Origin: an uncultured Myxococcales bacterium
Lineage (GTDB): Bacteria; Myxococcota_A; UBA9042; CAIXZC01
DNA: 64,000 nt
Assembly (NCBI GenBank): GCA_903895725.1
Contig: CAITUV010000020.1
Location: 94,093-158,092 of the forward strand
Direction: 5' to 3'
Below, one piece after another: positions 9,787 through 16,654 of the stretch; the first letter of the stretch is position 1, and each line of letters opens with the position of its first letter. Under the pieces are notes generated by a model that was not told the DNA's origin, searched no databases, and saw nothing but the letters and a program-made list of their open reading frames with translations. The position numbers and the translations under genes are program-made.

Positions 9787-10866
9787 ATGGTGGGCGGTGG
9801 CGGGGCAGAGAAGTCCGGTCGCGGAGCGGGGCCGAGCCGGACATCATCGGGAGATTCGACTCCGGGGACCATCCTGGCCTCGCTGCCGGGAAACGAGTCG
9901 GACTGGCGTGCGGCCGGATACTGCGCAGGATCGCCATTCCCGGCCCGCATCACCCCCTACTATGCGTCGCTGGTCAAAGGTCCGTACGGGCCGGATCCCA
10001 TCGCGCTCCAGGCCGTCCCCCGGTCAGAGGAGCTCGACGATGCCGGCAGCCCGGATCCGCTCGGAGAGAATGCCCACTGCCCGGTCCCGGGACTGATCCA
10101 CGTCTACTCGGACCGCGTGCTGGTCATGCCCACCTCGGCCTGCGCCGTCCACTGTCGCCACTGCAACCGCCGCTGGCGCCGCGACGTCGCGGGTCCCTCC
10201 CCGTGGCACGCGCTTCTGCCGGGATGGCTCGACTACCTCAGGGCTCGTGACGTTGCCGAGGTCCTGATCACCGGCGGTGACCCGCTCATGCTGCCGGCCG
10301 ACGCACTCGGAGAAGTCCTTGCTCGCCTGAGGGAGACTCTCCCGGACGCTGTACTCCGCATCGGCTCTCGAATCCCCGTCGTGGATCCCGAGCGCATCAC
10401 GCCGGCTCTGTGCGCCACTCTGTCGAAGCTCCACCCCCTGTACCTGCACACGCAGCTCAACTGCGTTGCCGAATGCACGCCCGAATCGGCCCGGGCGCTG
10501 ACGCTGCTTGCTGATGCAGGCATCGCCCTGGGCAACCAGATGGTGCTGCTCAAGGGGGTCAACGACTCTGCAGACGAGATCCTGCGCGTCAATCGCTGGC
10601 TGGTCAACCACCGCTGCCGCCCGTACTACCTGTTCCTGACCGAGAGGGTCCGCGGCACCCGCCACCTGTGGGTATCCGTGGCTCGCGGCCTCGACATCGC
10701 GTCGCAGCTCCAGCGGGGCGCCTCGGGTCTGCTCCAGCCTCATGTCGTGGTCGATACTCCTGACGGCGGCGGAAAGGTCCCCCTCACCCGGGACCGTGTC
10801 CGCCTGCACGAGAAGTGGGCCATCGTTACCGACCTGAAGGGGCGGGAAGTCGTGGTGGAGGGCTAG
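9787..10866 (+). CDS. lysine 2,3-aminomutase-like radical SAM/PLP enzyme
   Basis: 359-aa member of the KamA family, which uses a 4Fe-4S cluster, AdoMet and PLP to move an alpha-amino group to the beta position. The cluster motif is C119-x3-C123-x2-C126 (CAVHCRHC), with the following Arg (R128) that binds the carboxylate in KamA. The glycine-rich VLITGGDPLML and the PLP lysine K330 in DGGGK are present. KamA residues 293/330/337 align exactly here as E286/D323/K330, so the first of the two substrate aspartates is replaced by Glu. The protein stops soon after the PLP site and lacks the C-terminal zinc-binding tail of KamA (416 aa). The substrate may therefore not be lysine. The ATG at 9787 is preferred over TTG at 9778 because of its spacing from CGGGAG. 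Its stop overlaps the convergent A24 peptidase stop (shared CTAG). Confidence 0.88.
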   Translation: MVGGGGAEKSGRGAGPSRTSSGDSTPGTILASLPGNESDWRAAGYCAGSPFPARITPYYASLVKGPYGPDPIALQAVPRSEELDDAGSPDPLGENAHCPVPGLIHVYSDRVLVMPTSACAVHCRHCNRRWRRDVAGPSPWHALLPGWLDYLRARDVAEVLITGGDPLMLPADALGEVLARLRETLPDAVLRIGSRIPVVDPERITPALCATLSKLHPLYLHTQLNCVAECTPESARALTLLADAGIALGNQMVLLKGVNDSADEILRVNRWLVNHRCRPYYLFLTERVRGTRHLWVSVARGLDIASQLQRGASGLLQPHVVVDTPDGGGKVPLTRDRVRLHEKWAIVTDLKGREVVVEG

Positions 10867-12053
10867 AACACCACCACCAGCCCGTGCACAATCACCGTCA
10901 GAATCGCTCCGATGAACAACGCAGGAGCAAAGGGGATCGTGCGGGACACGTAGATACTGCCGTCCGGGTCGTTCTTCTCGTACCACTCCAGGAGCGCTTC
11001 GACCTGGTCTGCGGACAGGCCGTCCGGCGCCAGCTCGCCCAGCCGCTCCCGCACGAACTGCTGCCGCTCCTTCAGTCGGCCCAGCGTCGTGTCGCCCAGG
11101 ATCATGCCGGGCCTGAGCACAGACGGCGACACCGCCACCTCGTCCGTGGCCTTCAGATAGGCATCGTAGGCGAACCGGAACAGGATGATCGAGACCGCCA
11201 GCCAGCCGATGCTGACGAACTCGTAGATGGCCTCGCCGGTCGGATCGAAGAAGAGCGCATACACCGCATAGCCGACGATGATCCCGACCGCAGCCAGCAG
11301 CGCCGCCTTCTTCTGAGCCAGTCTCATGATCGGGCGGAACATGAGAAACAGCACCACATAGACCACCGTCTTGTTGAGCTCGATGAACTCCTCAATCCCC
11401 ACGCGCACGAAGTGACGCAGGATTCGCACCGTGGTGAACAGAGCCAGAAAGATGACCAGGAGCTTGAGCACCAGGATCCGGTTCTCCCGCGTCTTGCGCC
11501 ACAGCTTGGCGACACCGTCCCGCACCAGGCCCCCCCGCGTCACCCCCGTTGCCCAGGCTGTCTGGCCCACGAACTCCAGCAGCAGCACGAGGAACATCGC
11601 CACGAAGGTGTTGAAGAACAGGGCAAACCCGGGAAACCAGGGCAGGTAGTTCTCGCTGTAACACGACAGCGGGAGCGAGAGGCCCAGCAACGCGAAGACC
11701 TTGGCGTCCCCGGCCGCCCAAAGCCCAAGCTGCCACAGCGTGACGCCGAGCACGAGCGAAAGAAACCCGTTGATCAGGAGCGCAACGGAGTATGGCATCC
11801 CCTCGGTCTGCTGGACCTGGGCCGCCGAAGGAAACTCCAGCCCCAGCCCAATCCAGACATAGCCCCCCAAAATCGCGGCGACGGCAAACCCCAGCCAGAC
11901 CAGCAGCAGTCGGTTTGGAATCCGGCCATGCGTCACCGCAGCGTAGCCGGCCCGCCCCAGCAGGTGCGGAAGCATGGGACGCAGGTCTCCCCAGGCCGCC
12001 AAGCCGGCGAACACGAGCACCACCGGGATTACCACAAGCTCATACGTGGGCAA
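10863..12053 (-). CDS. A24-family (prepilin-peptidase-type) membrane protease
   Basis: 396-aa polytopic membrane protein with about eight hydrophobic segments. Two features place it in the aspartic prepilin-peptidase superfamily: D23 near the end of TM1 followed by GRIPNRLL, and GDAK at D116 in a helix rich in small residues (the GxGD-type active site). The last ~40 residues, including SRTIPFAPALFIGAIL, look like the C-terminal region of archaeal and class III prepilin peptidases rather than the bacterial PilD end, and no N-terminal methylase zinc domain is present. The start is TTG at 12053: a strong GGAGGAGG lies 7 bp upstream and no suitable in-frame ATG exists. It is the last gene of the four-gene radical-SAM operon, and no pilin or pilus gene is nearby. 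The substrate is unknown. Confidence 0.7.
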   Translation of the reverse strand: MPTYELVVIPVVLVFAGLAAWGDLRPMLPHLLGRAGYAAVTHGRIPNRLLLVWLGFAVAAILGGYVWIGLGLEFPSAAQVQQTEGMPYSVALLINGFLSLVLGVTLWQLGLWAAGDAKVFALLGLSLPLSCYSENYLPWFPGFALFFNTFVAMFLVLLLEFVGQTAWATGVTRGGLVRDGVAKLWRKTRENRILVLKLLVIFLALFTTVRILRHFVRVGIEEFIELNKTVVYVVLFLMFRPIMRLAQKKAALLAAVGIIVGYAVYALFFDPTGEAIYEFVSIGWLAVSIILFRFAYDAYLKATDEVAVSPSVLRPGMILGDTTLGRLKERQQFVRERLGELAPDGLSADQVEALLEWYEKNDPDGSIYVSRTIPFAPALFIGAILTVIVHGLVVVF

Positions 12054-12084
12054 GCCTCAGCCTCCTCCGTGGCGACCATCGACA

Positions 12085-12128
12085 AGAGCCTGCCCCGAGC
12101 GGAGTCGAGGGGGCCATCGACCATCGCC
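12085..12128. repeat. dispersed short repeat with imperfect hairpin
   Basis: The gap between the A24 gene and the upstream radical-SAM gene holds CCCCGAGCGGAGTCGAGGGG, an imperfect inverted repeat that I recognise as a widely scattered intergenic motif type in many bacterial genomes. It is followed by CCATCGACCATCGC. The latter short word recurs at about 8156-8171 (inside the M1 peptidase gene) and, slightly altered, near 25768-25781 (inside a lipoprotein gene). It may affect mRNA processing between the two genes. Confidence 0.45.
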
Positions 12129-13064
12129 TCATTCCTTCTCTGCCTGGATCCGCTTGATCACCGGCTCGGGCGACAGGAAGACCGGATACAGCTCCTGCGA
12201 CTTGTAGTACTTGTCCATCTCGAACAGCCCGGCGCAGATCGGGTCGAACCGGCACACCCCGCACACCTCGGCCTTTCCATGATTCCACGTAGTCTGCCGC
12301 ACGGTCCCCCTCGGATCCAGGAAGTGCACGATGCGCTCTTCCTTCTTCACGATCTTCCGGGTCTCGGTCGAGGCCCAGGCAAACTCAGCCATATAGCACA
12401 GGGGCAGCCGCTCGACCCGGAACGTCCTCCCGGACGCATGAAGCGCACGCAGTGCCCGCTGGAGCGACATCTCGATGTCCACGAGCCTGGGAATCGTGTC
12501 CGGAAACTCGGCCACGCGGTCGCTTGACGGATCGAGGTTGTTGAACACGAAGTGCCGCAGTCTCGGCCACTTGTCGACCAGCCAACTCACGACGGAGTCG
12601 AGATGGCCGCAGTTGTACGCGTGGATCGTGATGTTCACGTCCACGTTCAGTCCCAGCTCGAAGAAGTGGCCCAGGCTGGCCTCGATGTTCGCAAGGGAAT
12701 CCTCGTTGCCGGTCAGGAAGCTCTGGAGCTTGGGGTCGTGCGTGTGCACCGAGACATGGACATGCTCGAGTCCGGCGGTCGCAAGCGCCCGAGCGAACTC
12801 ACGGACCGCTGTCTTCTGACCGTTGGTGATCATCCGGACGTGGATTCCCCGGCTCCGTGCGTGGCGCACCACCTCGACGATGTCCGGGTAGAGGGTCGGC
12901 TCACCGCCGGTCAGGATGATGCCGTCGTACCCGCGCTCGACGAAGTCGTCGACCCGGGCCAGCGCATCCTTCAGCGTGAGCTCGTAGGACGTCTCCGGGT
13001 TGGAGCAGAATCGGCACTTCTGATTGCAGACCCGGACGAGCTGGATGTACCCGAGATTGGCCAT
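12129..13064 (-). CDS. radical SAM protein D (fourth in operon)
   Basis: 311-aa radical SAM enzyme of unknown substrate. The cluster motif C13-x3-C17-x2-C20 (CNQKCRFC) is followed by ILTGGEPTLYPDI (AdoMet glycine motif). Near the C-terminus there is C-x2-C-x5-C (CGVCRFDPIC), the first three cysteines of a SPASM-type auxiliary-cluster motif, with no fourth. The same C-x2-C-x5-C recurs in the other three proteins of this operon, so all four probably carry an extra cluster or a metal site. The ATG lies one base after the stop of the upstream radical-SAM gene, implying strict co-translation. It differs from its paralogues in lacking the TNGRxxAY segment; here the text is MITNGQKT. The role is not known; peptide or lipid modification is possible. 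Confidence 0.85.
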   Translation of the reverse strand: MANLGYIQLVRVCNQKCRFCSNPETSYELTLKDALARVDDFVERGYDGIILTGGEPTLYPDIVEVVRHARSRGIHVRMITNGQKTAVREFARALATAGLEHVHVSVHTHDPKLQSFLTGNEDSLANIEASLGHFFELGLNVDVNITIHAYNCGHLDSVVSWLVDKWPRLRHFVFNNLDPSSDRVAEFPDTIPRLVDIEMSLQRALRALHASGRTFRVERLPLCYMAEFAWASTETRKIVKKEERIVHFLDPRGTVRQTTWNHGKAEVCGVCRFDPICAGLFEMDKYYKSQELYPVFLSPEPVIKRIQAEKE

Positions 13065-13065
13065 G

Positions 13066-14454
13066 TCATACTCCGGCAGGTTCAGGAACAGGTTTCAGAA
13101 CGGCCAGCCCGAATCGACGGGCGGAGTTGATGTGAAGCCCCCTGCAGCTCCCGTCCAGGCTGCACGACGAGCACCGCAGGCTCTTGACGAAGTAGCGGTT
13201 GCGGATGAACCAGTCGGTGAACCGGACGAGGTCGAGTCTCCCGTCCTCCCCGTAGGGAAGCGGTTCGGCCCCGACTCCTGCGGTCCCTTCTCCTTCCCGG
13301 GTTCCCCCCAGGCAGGGAGGCAGCCCCTCCACCCTGCAACCATACGTGCGGACAAGAGCCCCCAGCGATTCCAGGTCGAGGTCCTTCTCCTCCGCCTCGG
13401 AGAGGTAATCACGGGGCAGGATCGCCAGGGCGACCTGCGACGCCCGCTCGGGTGGCAGCTGCTTCAGAAGGGACTCCACACCCTTCTCCGCCGGAAGGAG
13501 GTCGACGGCCCCCCGCCCCCGATCGGGACGGGCATCTCCCCCTCCCGCCTGCGGCTCCCGCAGACCGGCAAGGGCCTCCCGAAGCGCCTGGCAGAACCCG
13601 TCCATGGGGCAGTAGGGACAACGGTCCCCCAGGCAGATCGGCGGCTCGCACCGATCACGCCATGCCTCGAACATGGCCATTCGCCCCCGCACCTCGTCGT
13701 GGAGCTTGTGCGGATCCTGAATGAGATCCTCGTTCCCCTCGAGAAAGCGTGCCGGCAGACGATTTGTCCAGAGCACGATCCCCGTTCGCTTCCGGACTTC
13801 GAATGCCCGGCGAAAATGAGGAGCCATCTCGGCTGGATCGTAGAAGAGAGCTTCCCGATTCTCATTCCAGGCCCGGCCGAACGGAACCATGTGCAGCAAG
13901 TCGAACTCGTGGATTCCGAGGCCGATGTAGAAGTCCAGGATCTCCCGCAGATGCGGCAGGTTCAGCCGGCTGAGCACGACATCCACGTTGACCACGATCC
14001 GGCCCACCAGGTTCTTCAGCCCGGCCAGTGCCTGCCGGAACGCTCCGGGCACACCGACGAGCCGGTCGAAGAGGGCCTCTTCGTGAGCATGCATGGAAAA
14101 CGTGGCCTCGCACAGTCCGGCGTCGATTGCGGCGTCGGCAAACTTCCGATAGGCGAACATGCGGCCGTTGCTGACGGTCTGCCGCCACGTGTAGCCGAGG
14201 TCTCGCCCCAGAGCGAGGAACTTGAGGTAATCCGGATGCAGCGTCGGCTCTCCTCCCGAGAGGATCAGCCGCTGCCCCCCATCGGCGTGCCCCTGTCTGA
14301 TCTGTCTCTCCACCTCGGCGGACGGAACCGCGCTCCCGTCCAGCGAGTCGGCATCGAGACAGAACATGCAGCCGTTGTTGCAGCGACGGGTCAGGCGGAT
14401 CCAGACCCGGCGCTCTCGAACCGCGGCTTCCTTGACGTCAAGCTTTGTTTCCAT
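13066..14454 (-). CDS. radical SAM protein C, with two SPASM-like Cys motifs
   Basis: 462 aa, the largest of the four. The ATG at 14454 lies inside the end of the preceding gene (17-bp overlap) and is chosen because the radical-SAM fold starts directly after it; the in-frame upstream extension is just the other gene read out of frame. Cluster motif C25-x3-C29-x2-C32 (CNNGCMFC), then LSGGEPTLHPDY and SNGRMFAYRKF. It carries two C-x2-C-x5-C motifs, CPYCPMDGFC in the middle and CSSCSLDGSC near the C-terminus. They are separated by ~140 residues of variable, Gly/Arg/Glu-rich sequence, as if a second half-domain had been added. It may use three iron-sulfur clusters (inference). It is coupled to radical SAM D by a one-base gap. 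Confidence 0.85.
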   Translation of the reverse strand: METKLDVKEAAVRERRVWIRLTRRCNNGCMFCLDADSLDGSAVPSAEVERQIRQGHADGGQRLILSGGEPTLHPDYLKFLALGRDLGYTWRQTVSNGRMFAYRKFADAAIDAGLCEATFSMHAHEEALFDRLVGVPGAFRQALAGLKNLVGRIVVNVDVVLSRLNLPHLREILDFYIGLGIHEFDLLHMVPFGRAWNENREALFYDPAEMAPHFRRAFEVRKRTGIVLWTNRLPARFLEGNEDLIQDPHKLHDEVRGRMAMFEAWRDRCEPPICLGDRCPYCPMDGFCQALREALAGLREPQAGGGDARPDRGRGAVDLLPAEKGVESLLKQLPPERASQVALAILPRDYLSEAEEKDLDLESLGALVRTYGCRVEGLPPCLGGTREGEGTAGVGAEPLPYGEDGRLDLVRFTDWFIRNRYFVKSLRCSSCSLDGSCRGLHINSARRFGLAVLKPVPEPAGV

Positions 14455-15415
14455 CCTCTCCGCACCCGCACGATTCCGGCTGCAGGAAGCAGGGATCCTG
14501 CCGGGGGACGAACTCGTCCCAGCCGTACTTCTCGGGATACTCCCGCCAGGGACCTTCGCACAGATGGAACCAGGTGCATTCGATGCAGCGGGGACCGTGC
14601 GCCTTGCCCTCGGTGAGCCGGAACTCCGTGTAGTCATCTACCACGAACTTCGCATCGAAGATCTTCGTCCTGGGGATGTACCGCTCGGCCACACACTGCT
14701 CGAATCCGTTCATGAAGCAGAAAGGAATGGCCTCGGTCACCGCAACGACCGAACGGGACAGACCGACCTGCAGCCCCTTCTTCACGAACGGCTCGATGAG
14801 CGTCATTCGCGGAGTAACCGAGAAGAAGTTCACCTCGACTTCTCCCACCGGGTGCACGAACGCAAACTGGTACTGCTTCACGCCCAGCCCGACCAGGATC
14901 TTCGCGATGTCGACGAGATGGCGGTAGTTCGACCGCGTGATGACGGTGTTCGTGATCACCGGCTGCCCCAGCTCGTGCAGGTTCCGGATGGCCTGCACCG
15001 TCTGCTTGAACGCACCGGGAGCATTGGTGAGGTAGTCGTGCAGCTCGGGCACGTGGCCGTGCAGTGCCGGGGAAAACTCGTTGGCACCGGCGGCCACGGT
15101 CTCCTCGCAGAACTTCTTGTACGCGAGCATGCGGCCGTTGGTCTGCACCTGGATCGTCGAAAACCCCAACTCCCTGGCGAACCGAACCAGCTCGATGAAG
15201 TCCTTGCGAATCGTGACCTCGCCGCCGGTGAACACAATGCTGTCCGCGTCCTTGCGGGCATCGCTGAGCACCTGCTTCACCTCGTCGGTCGTCTTGTTCC
15301 CGAACAGGTCGCGCTTGTTTCCCTGCACGCAGAACCGGCAGCGGTTGTTGCAGCCGAACCCGGTTTTGACATCCACCCGCTGGACGATGGGCCTGCTTCC
15401 CTGTTGTGTGCTCAT
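14438..15415 (-). CDS. radical SAM protein B
   Basis: 325 aa. The ATG at 15415 overlaps the stop of radical SAM A as ATGA, so the pair is translationally coupled; the longer in-frame extension upstream is not needed. Cluster motif C22-x3-C26-x2-C29 (CNNRCRFC). The AdoMet motif reads FTGGEVTIRKDF, with Val where nearly all family members have Pro (GGEPT). Then follow QTNGRMLAYKKF and a C-terminal CIECTWFHLC (C-x2-C-x5-C) before a Cys-rich tail CFLQPESCGCGEDG. Much of the body (SPALHGHVPELHDYLTNAPG and onward) parallels radical SAM A, showing that the genes arose by duplication. Substrate unknown. Confidence 0.87.
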   Translation of the reverse strand: MSTQQGSRPIVQRVDVKTGFGCNNRCRFCVQGNKRDLFGNKTTDEVKQVLSDARKDADSIVFTGGEVTIRKDFIELVRFARELGFSTIQVQTNGRMLAYKKFCEETVAAGANEFSPALHGHVPELHDYLTNAPGAFKQTVQAIRNLHELGQPVITNTVITRSNYRHLVDIAKILVGLGVKQYQFAFVHPVGEVEVNFFSVTPRMTLIEPFVKKGLQVGLSRSVVAVTEAIPFCFMNGFEQCVAERYIPRTKIFDAKFVVDDYTEFRLTEGKAHGPRCIECTWFHLCEGPWREYPEKYGWDEFVPRQDPCFLQPESCGCGEDGNKA

Positions 15416-16509
15416 GCGGTCTCCATGCGGCCGCCATCCCGCAGCGGGACGAACTCGCCGAATCCGAACTCCTGCGCATAACGCCGCCAGATGCCCTCGC
15501 AACCGCGGTAGGCTGCGCACCGCGGGCAATCCGGCCCGTGCACCCTCAAAATCTGGTCAGTCGCTTCCTTGGTTACAAGGCGCAGCGGTCCGCTCCGGCC
15601 GGTGGCTCTGCCTTCTGCAGGAGCGCCCGGTCCCGCCATTCCAGGCTCCCCGGCCCGCTTCCCCGACCGCTCCGGCGTCTGCCGCTGACCTCCCTCGGCC
15701 ACGCGGCGTTCGTCCCCAGGAGGCGGGTCGTCACGCTCCCGCTCGTCCGGCTCGTAGTGGCGGTGCAGCTCCACGAACCCCACGGTCTCCGGCGGCAGCC
15801 CCTGCGTGAGGCAGGCCGGAACATCCAGCAGGAACAGCCTGCCCCCCTCCGCCCCCGGTTGCCGAATCGCTTCGGCGAAGGCCGCCACCACCTCGGGATA
15901 CCGAGGCACGAGCGTCGAAAAATGTTGCTCCCCCCGCCCCACCGGCTGGATGCAGTTGAACACCATCTGGTCGGGCTCGAACTGCTTGAGGAACCGGACA
16001 TGCTCCACAAGACGCGAGAGGTTCCGGCGGTTGAGGACCGTGGTCGTGACGAACCGCACCTCAGCTCCCTGGCGGCGCAGGCCGGCAATGTTGTGCATCC
16101 CAGCGACCGTCTGCTCGAATGCCTTGGGGGTGCGTGTCAGCGCATCGTGCAGCCGCGCATCGGGACCGTGCACTGAGACGAGAATGCTGTTCAACCCCGC
16201 TTCCAGCGCCTGCTGAAGGTACTCGAGGTAGGCGAACCGACGGCCGTTCGTGATGAGCCCCACCCGCTGGAACCCCAGGTCTCTGGCCGCTCGGATCAGC
16301 TCCAGCAGATCGGGGCGCAGCGTGGGCTCCCCCGCAGTGAACATCACCTCGTCACGGGTCGGAGCCTCCTCCAGAATCCGTCGGGCCTGCGACGTATCGA
16401 TCTTCGCCAGACGTCGCCGCCTCGATTCCCGGTCATCTTCCATGCAGAAGACGCAGTTGTTGTTGCACTGCGTCCCCAGACAGATGTGAAGCCTCTCCTC
16501 GCGCTCCAT
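15412..16509 (-). CDS. radical SAM protein A (first in operon)
   Basis: 365 aa. The ATG at 16509 has a GGGAGG site 5 bp upstream. Cluster motif C15-x3-C19-x2-C22 (CNNNCVFC), then MFTAGEPTLRPDL (the first Gly of GGEPT is Ala) and LITNGRRFAYLEYL. Residues ~240-310 are a low-complexity Glu/Arg/Pro/Gly-rich insert absent from the paralogues. The C-terminus has CPRCAAYRGC (C-x2-C-x5-C), then EFGFGEFVPLRDGG, closely matched by YGWDEFVPRQDP in radical SAM B. It starts the run of four overlapping or nearly abutting radical-SAM genes. A weak promoter match lies just upstream, and no obvious precursor-peptide gene is seen next to it. Confidence 0.87.
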   Translation of the reverse strand: MEREERLHICLGTQCNNNCVFCMEDDRESRRRRLAKIDTSQARRILEEAPTRDEVMFTAGEPTLRPDLLELIRAARDLGFQRVGLITNGRRFAYLEYLQQALEAGLNSILVSVHGPDARLHDALTRTPKAFEQTVAGMHNIAGLRRQGAEVRFVTTTVLNRRNLSRLVEHVRFLKQFEPDQMVFNCIQPVGRGEQHFSTLVPRYPEVVAAFAEAIRQPGAEGGRLFLLDVPACLTQGLPPETVGFVELHRHYEPDERERDDPPPGDERRVAEGGQRQTPERSGKRAGEPGMAGPGAPAEGRATGRSGPLRLVTKEATDQILRVHGPDCPRCAAYRGCEGIWRRYAQEFGFGEFVPLRDGGRMETA

Positions 16510-16527
16510 CCGACCTCCCGGTGGCGA

Positions 16528-16556
16528 AGCGTACCACCGGCCCCGGGCGAAGTGAA
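16528..16556 (-). promoter_or_regulatory. candidate sigma-70 promoter of the radical-SAM operon
   Basis: On the minus strand TTCACT (16556-16551), a 17-bp spacer and TACGCT (16533-16528) precede the first radical-SAM gene, with a predicted start about 15 bases before its ATG. Matches are 4/6 and 3/6, so this is a weak call. It is the only candidate in the 145-bp gap. Confidence 0.35.
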
Positions 16557-16654
16557 GCCGGAAACACCCCCGGTGACTGCGATTGCGACGACAATGCCGA
16601 TGCCGTTTGCGATGCCGATGCCCACCCCGACGGGATGGGGGGGATGGAGGGGAA

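Noticed and set aside
13024..14616. 530-codon plus-strand open frame opposite radical SAM C
   Set aside because: The minus-strand protein has cluster cysteines and coupled starts; the plus-strand translation shows no recognisable feature.
16344..16625. Small Gly/Ile-rich peptide as a precursor for the radical-SAM enzymes
   Set aside because: It would start with GTG without a ribosome-binding site and runs into radical SAM A in another frame. Kept only as a weak observation about the leader repeats.
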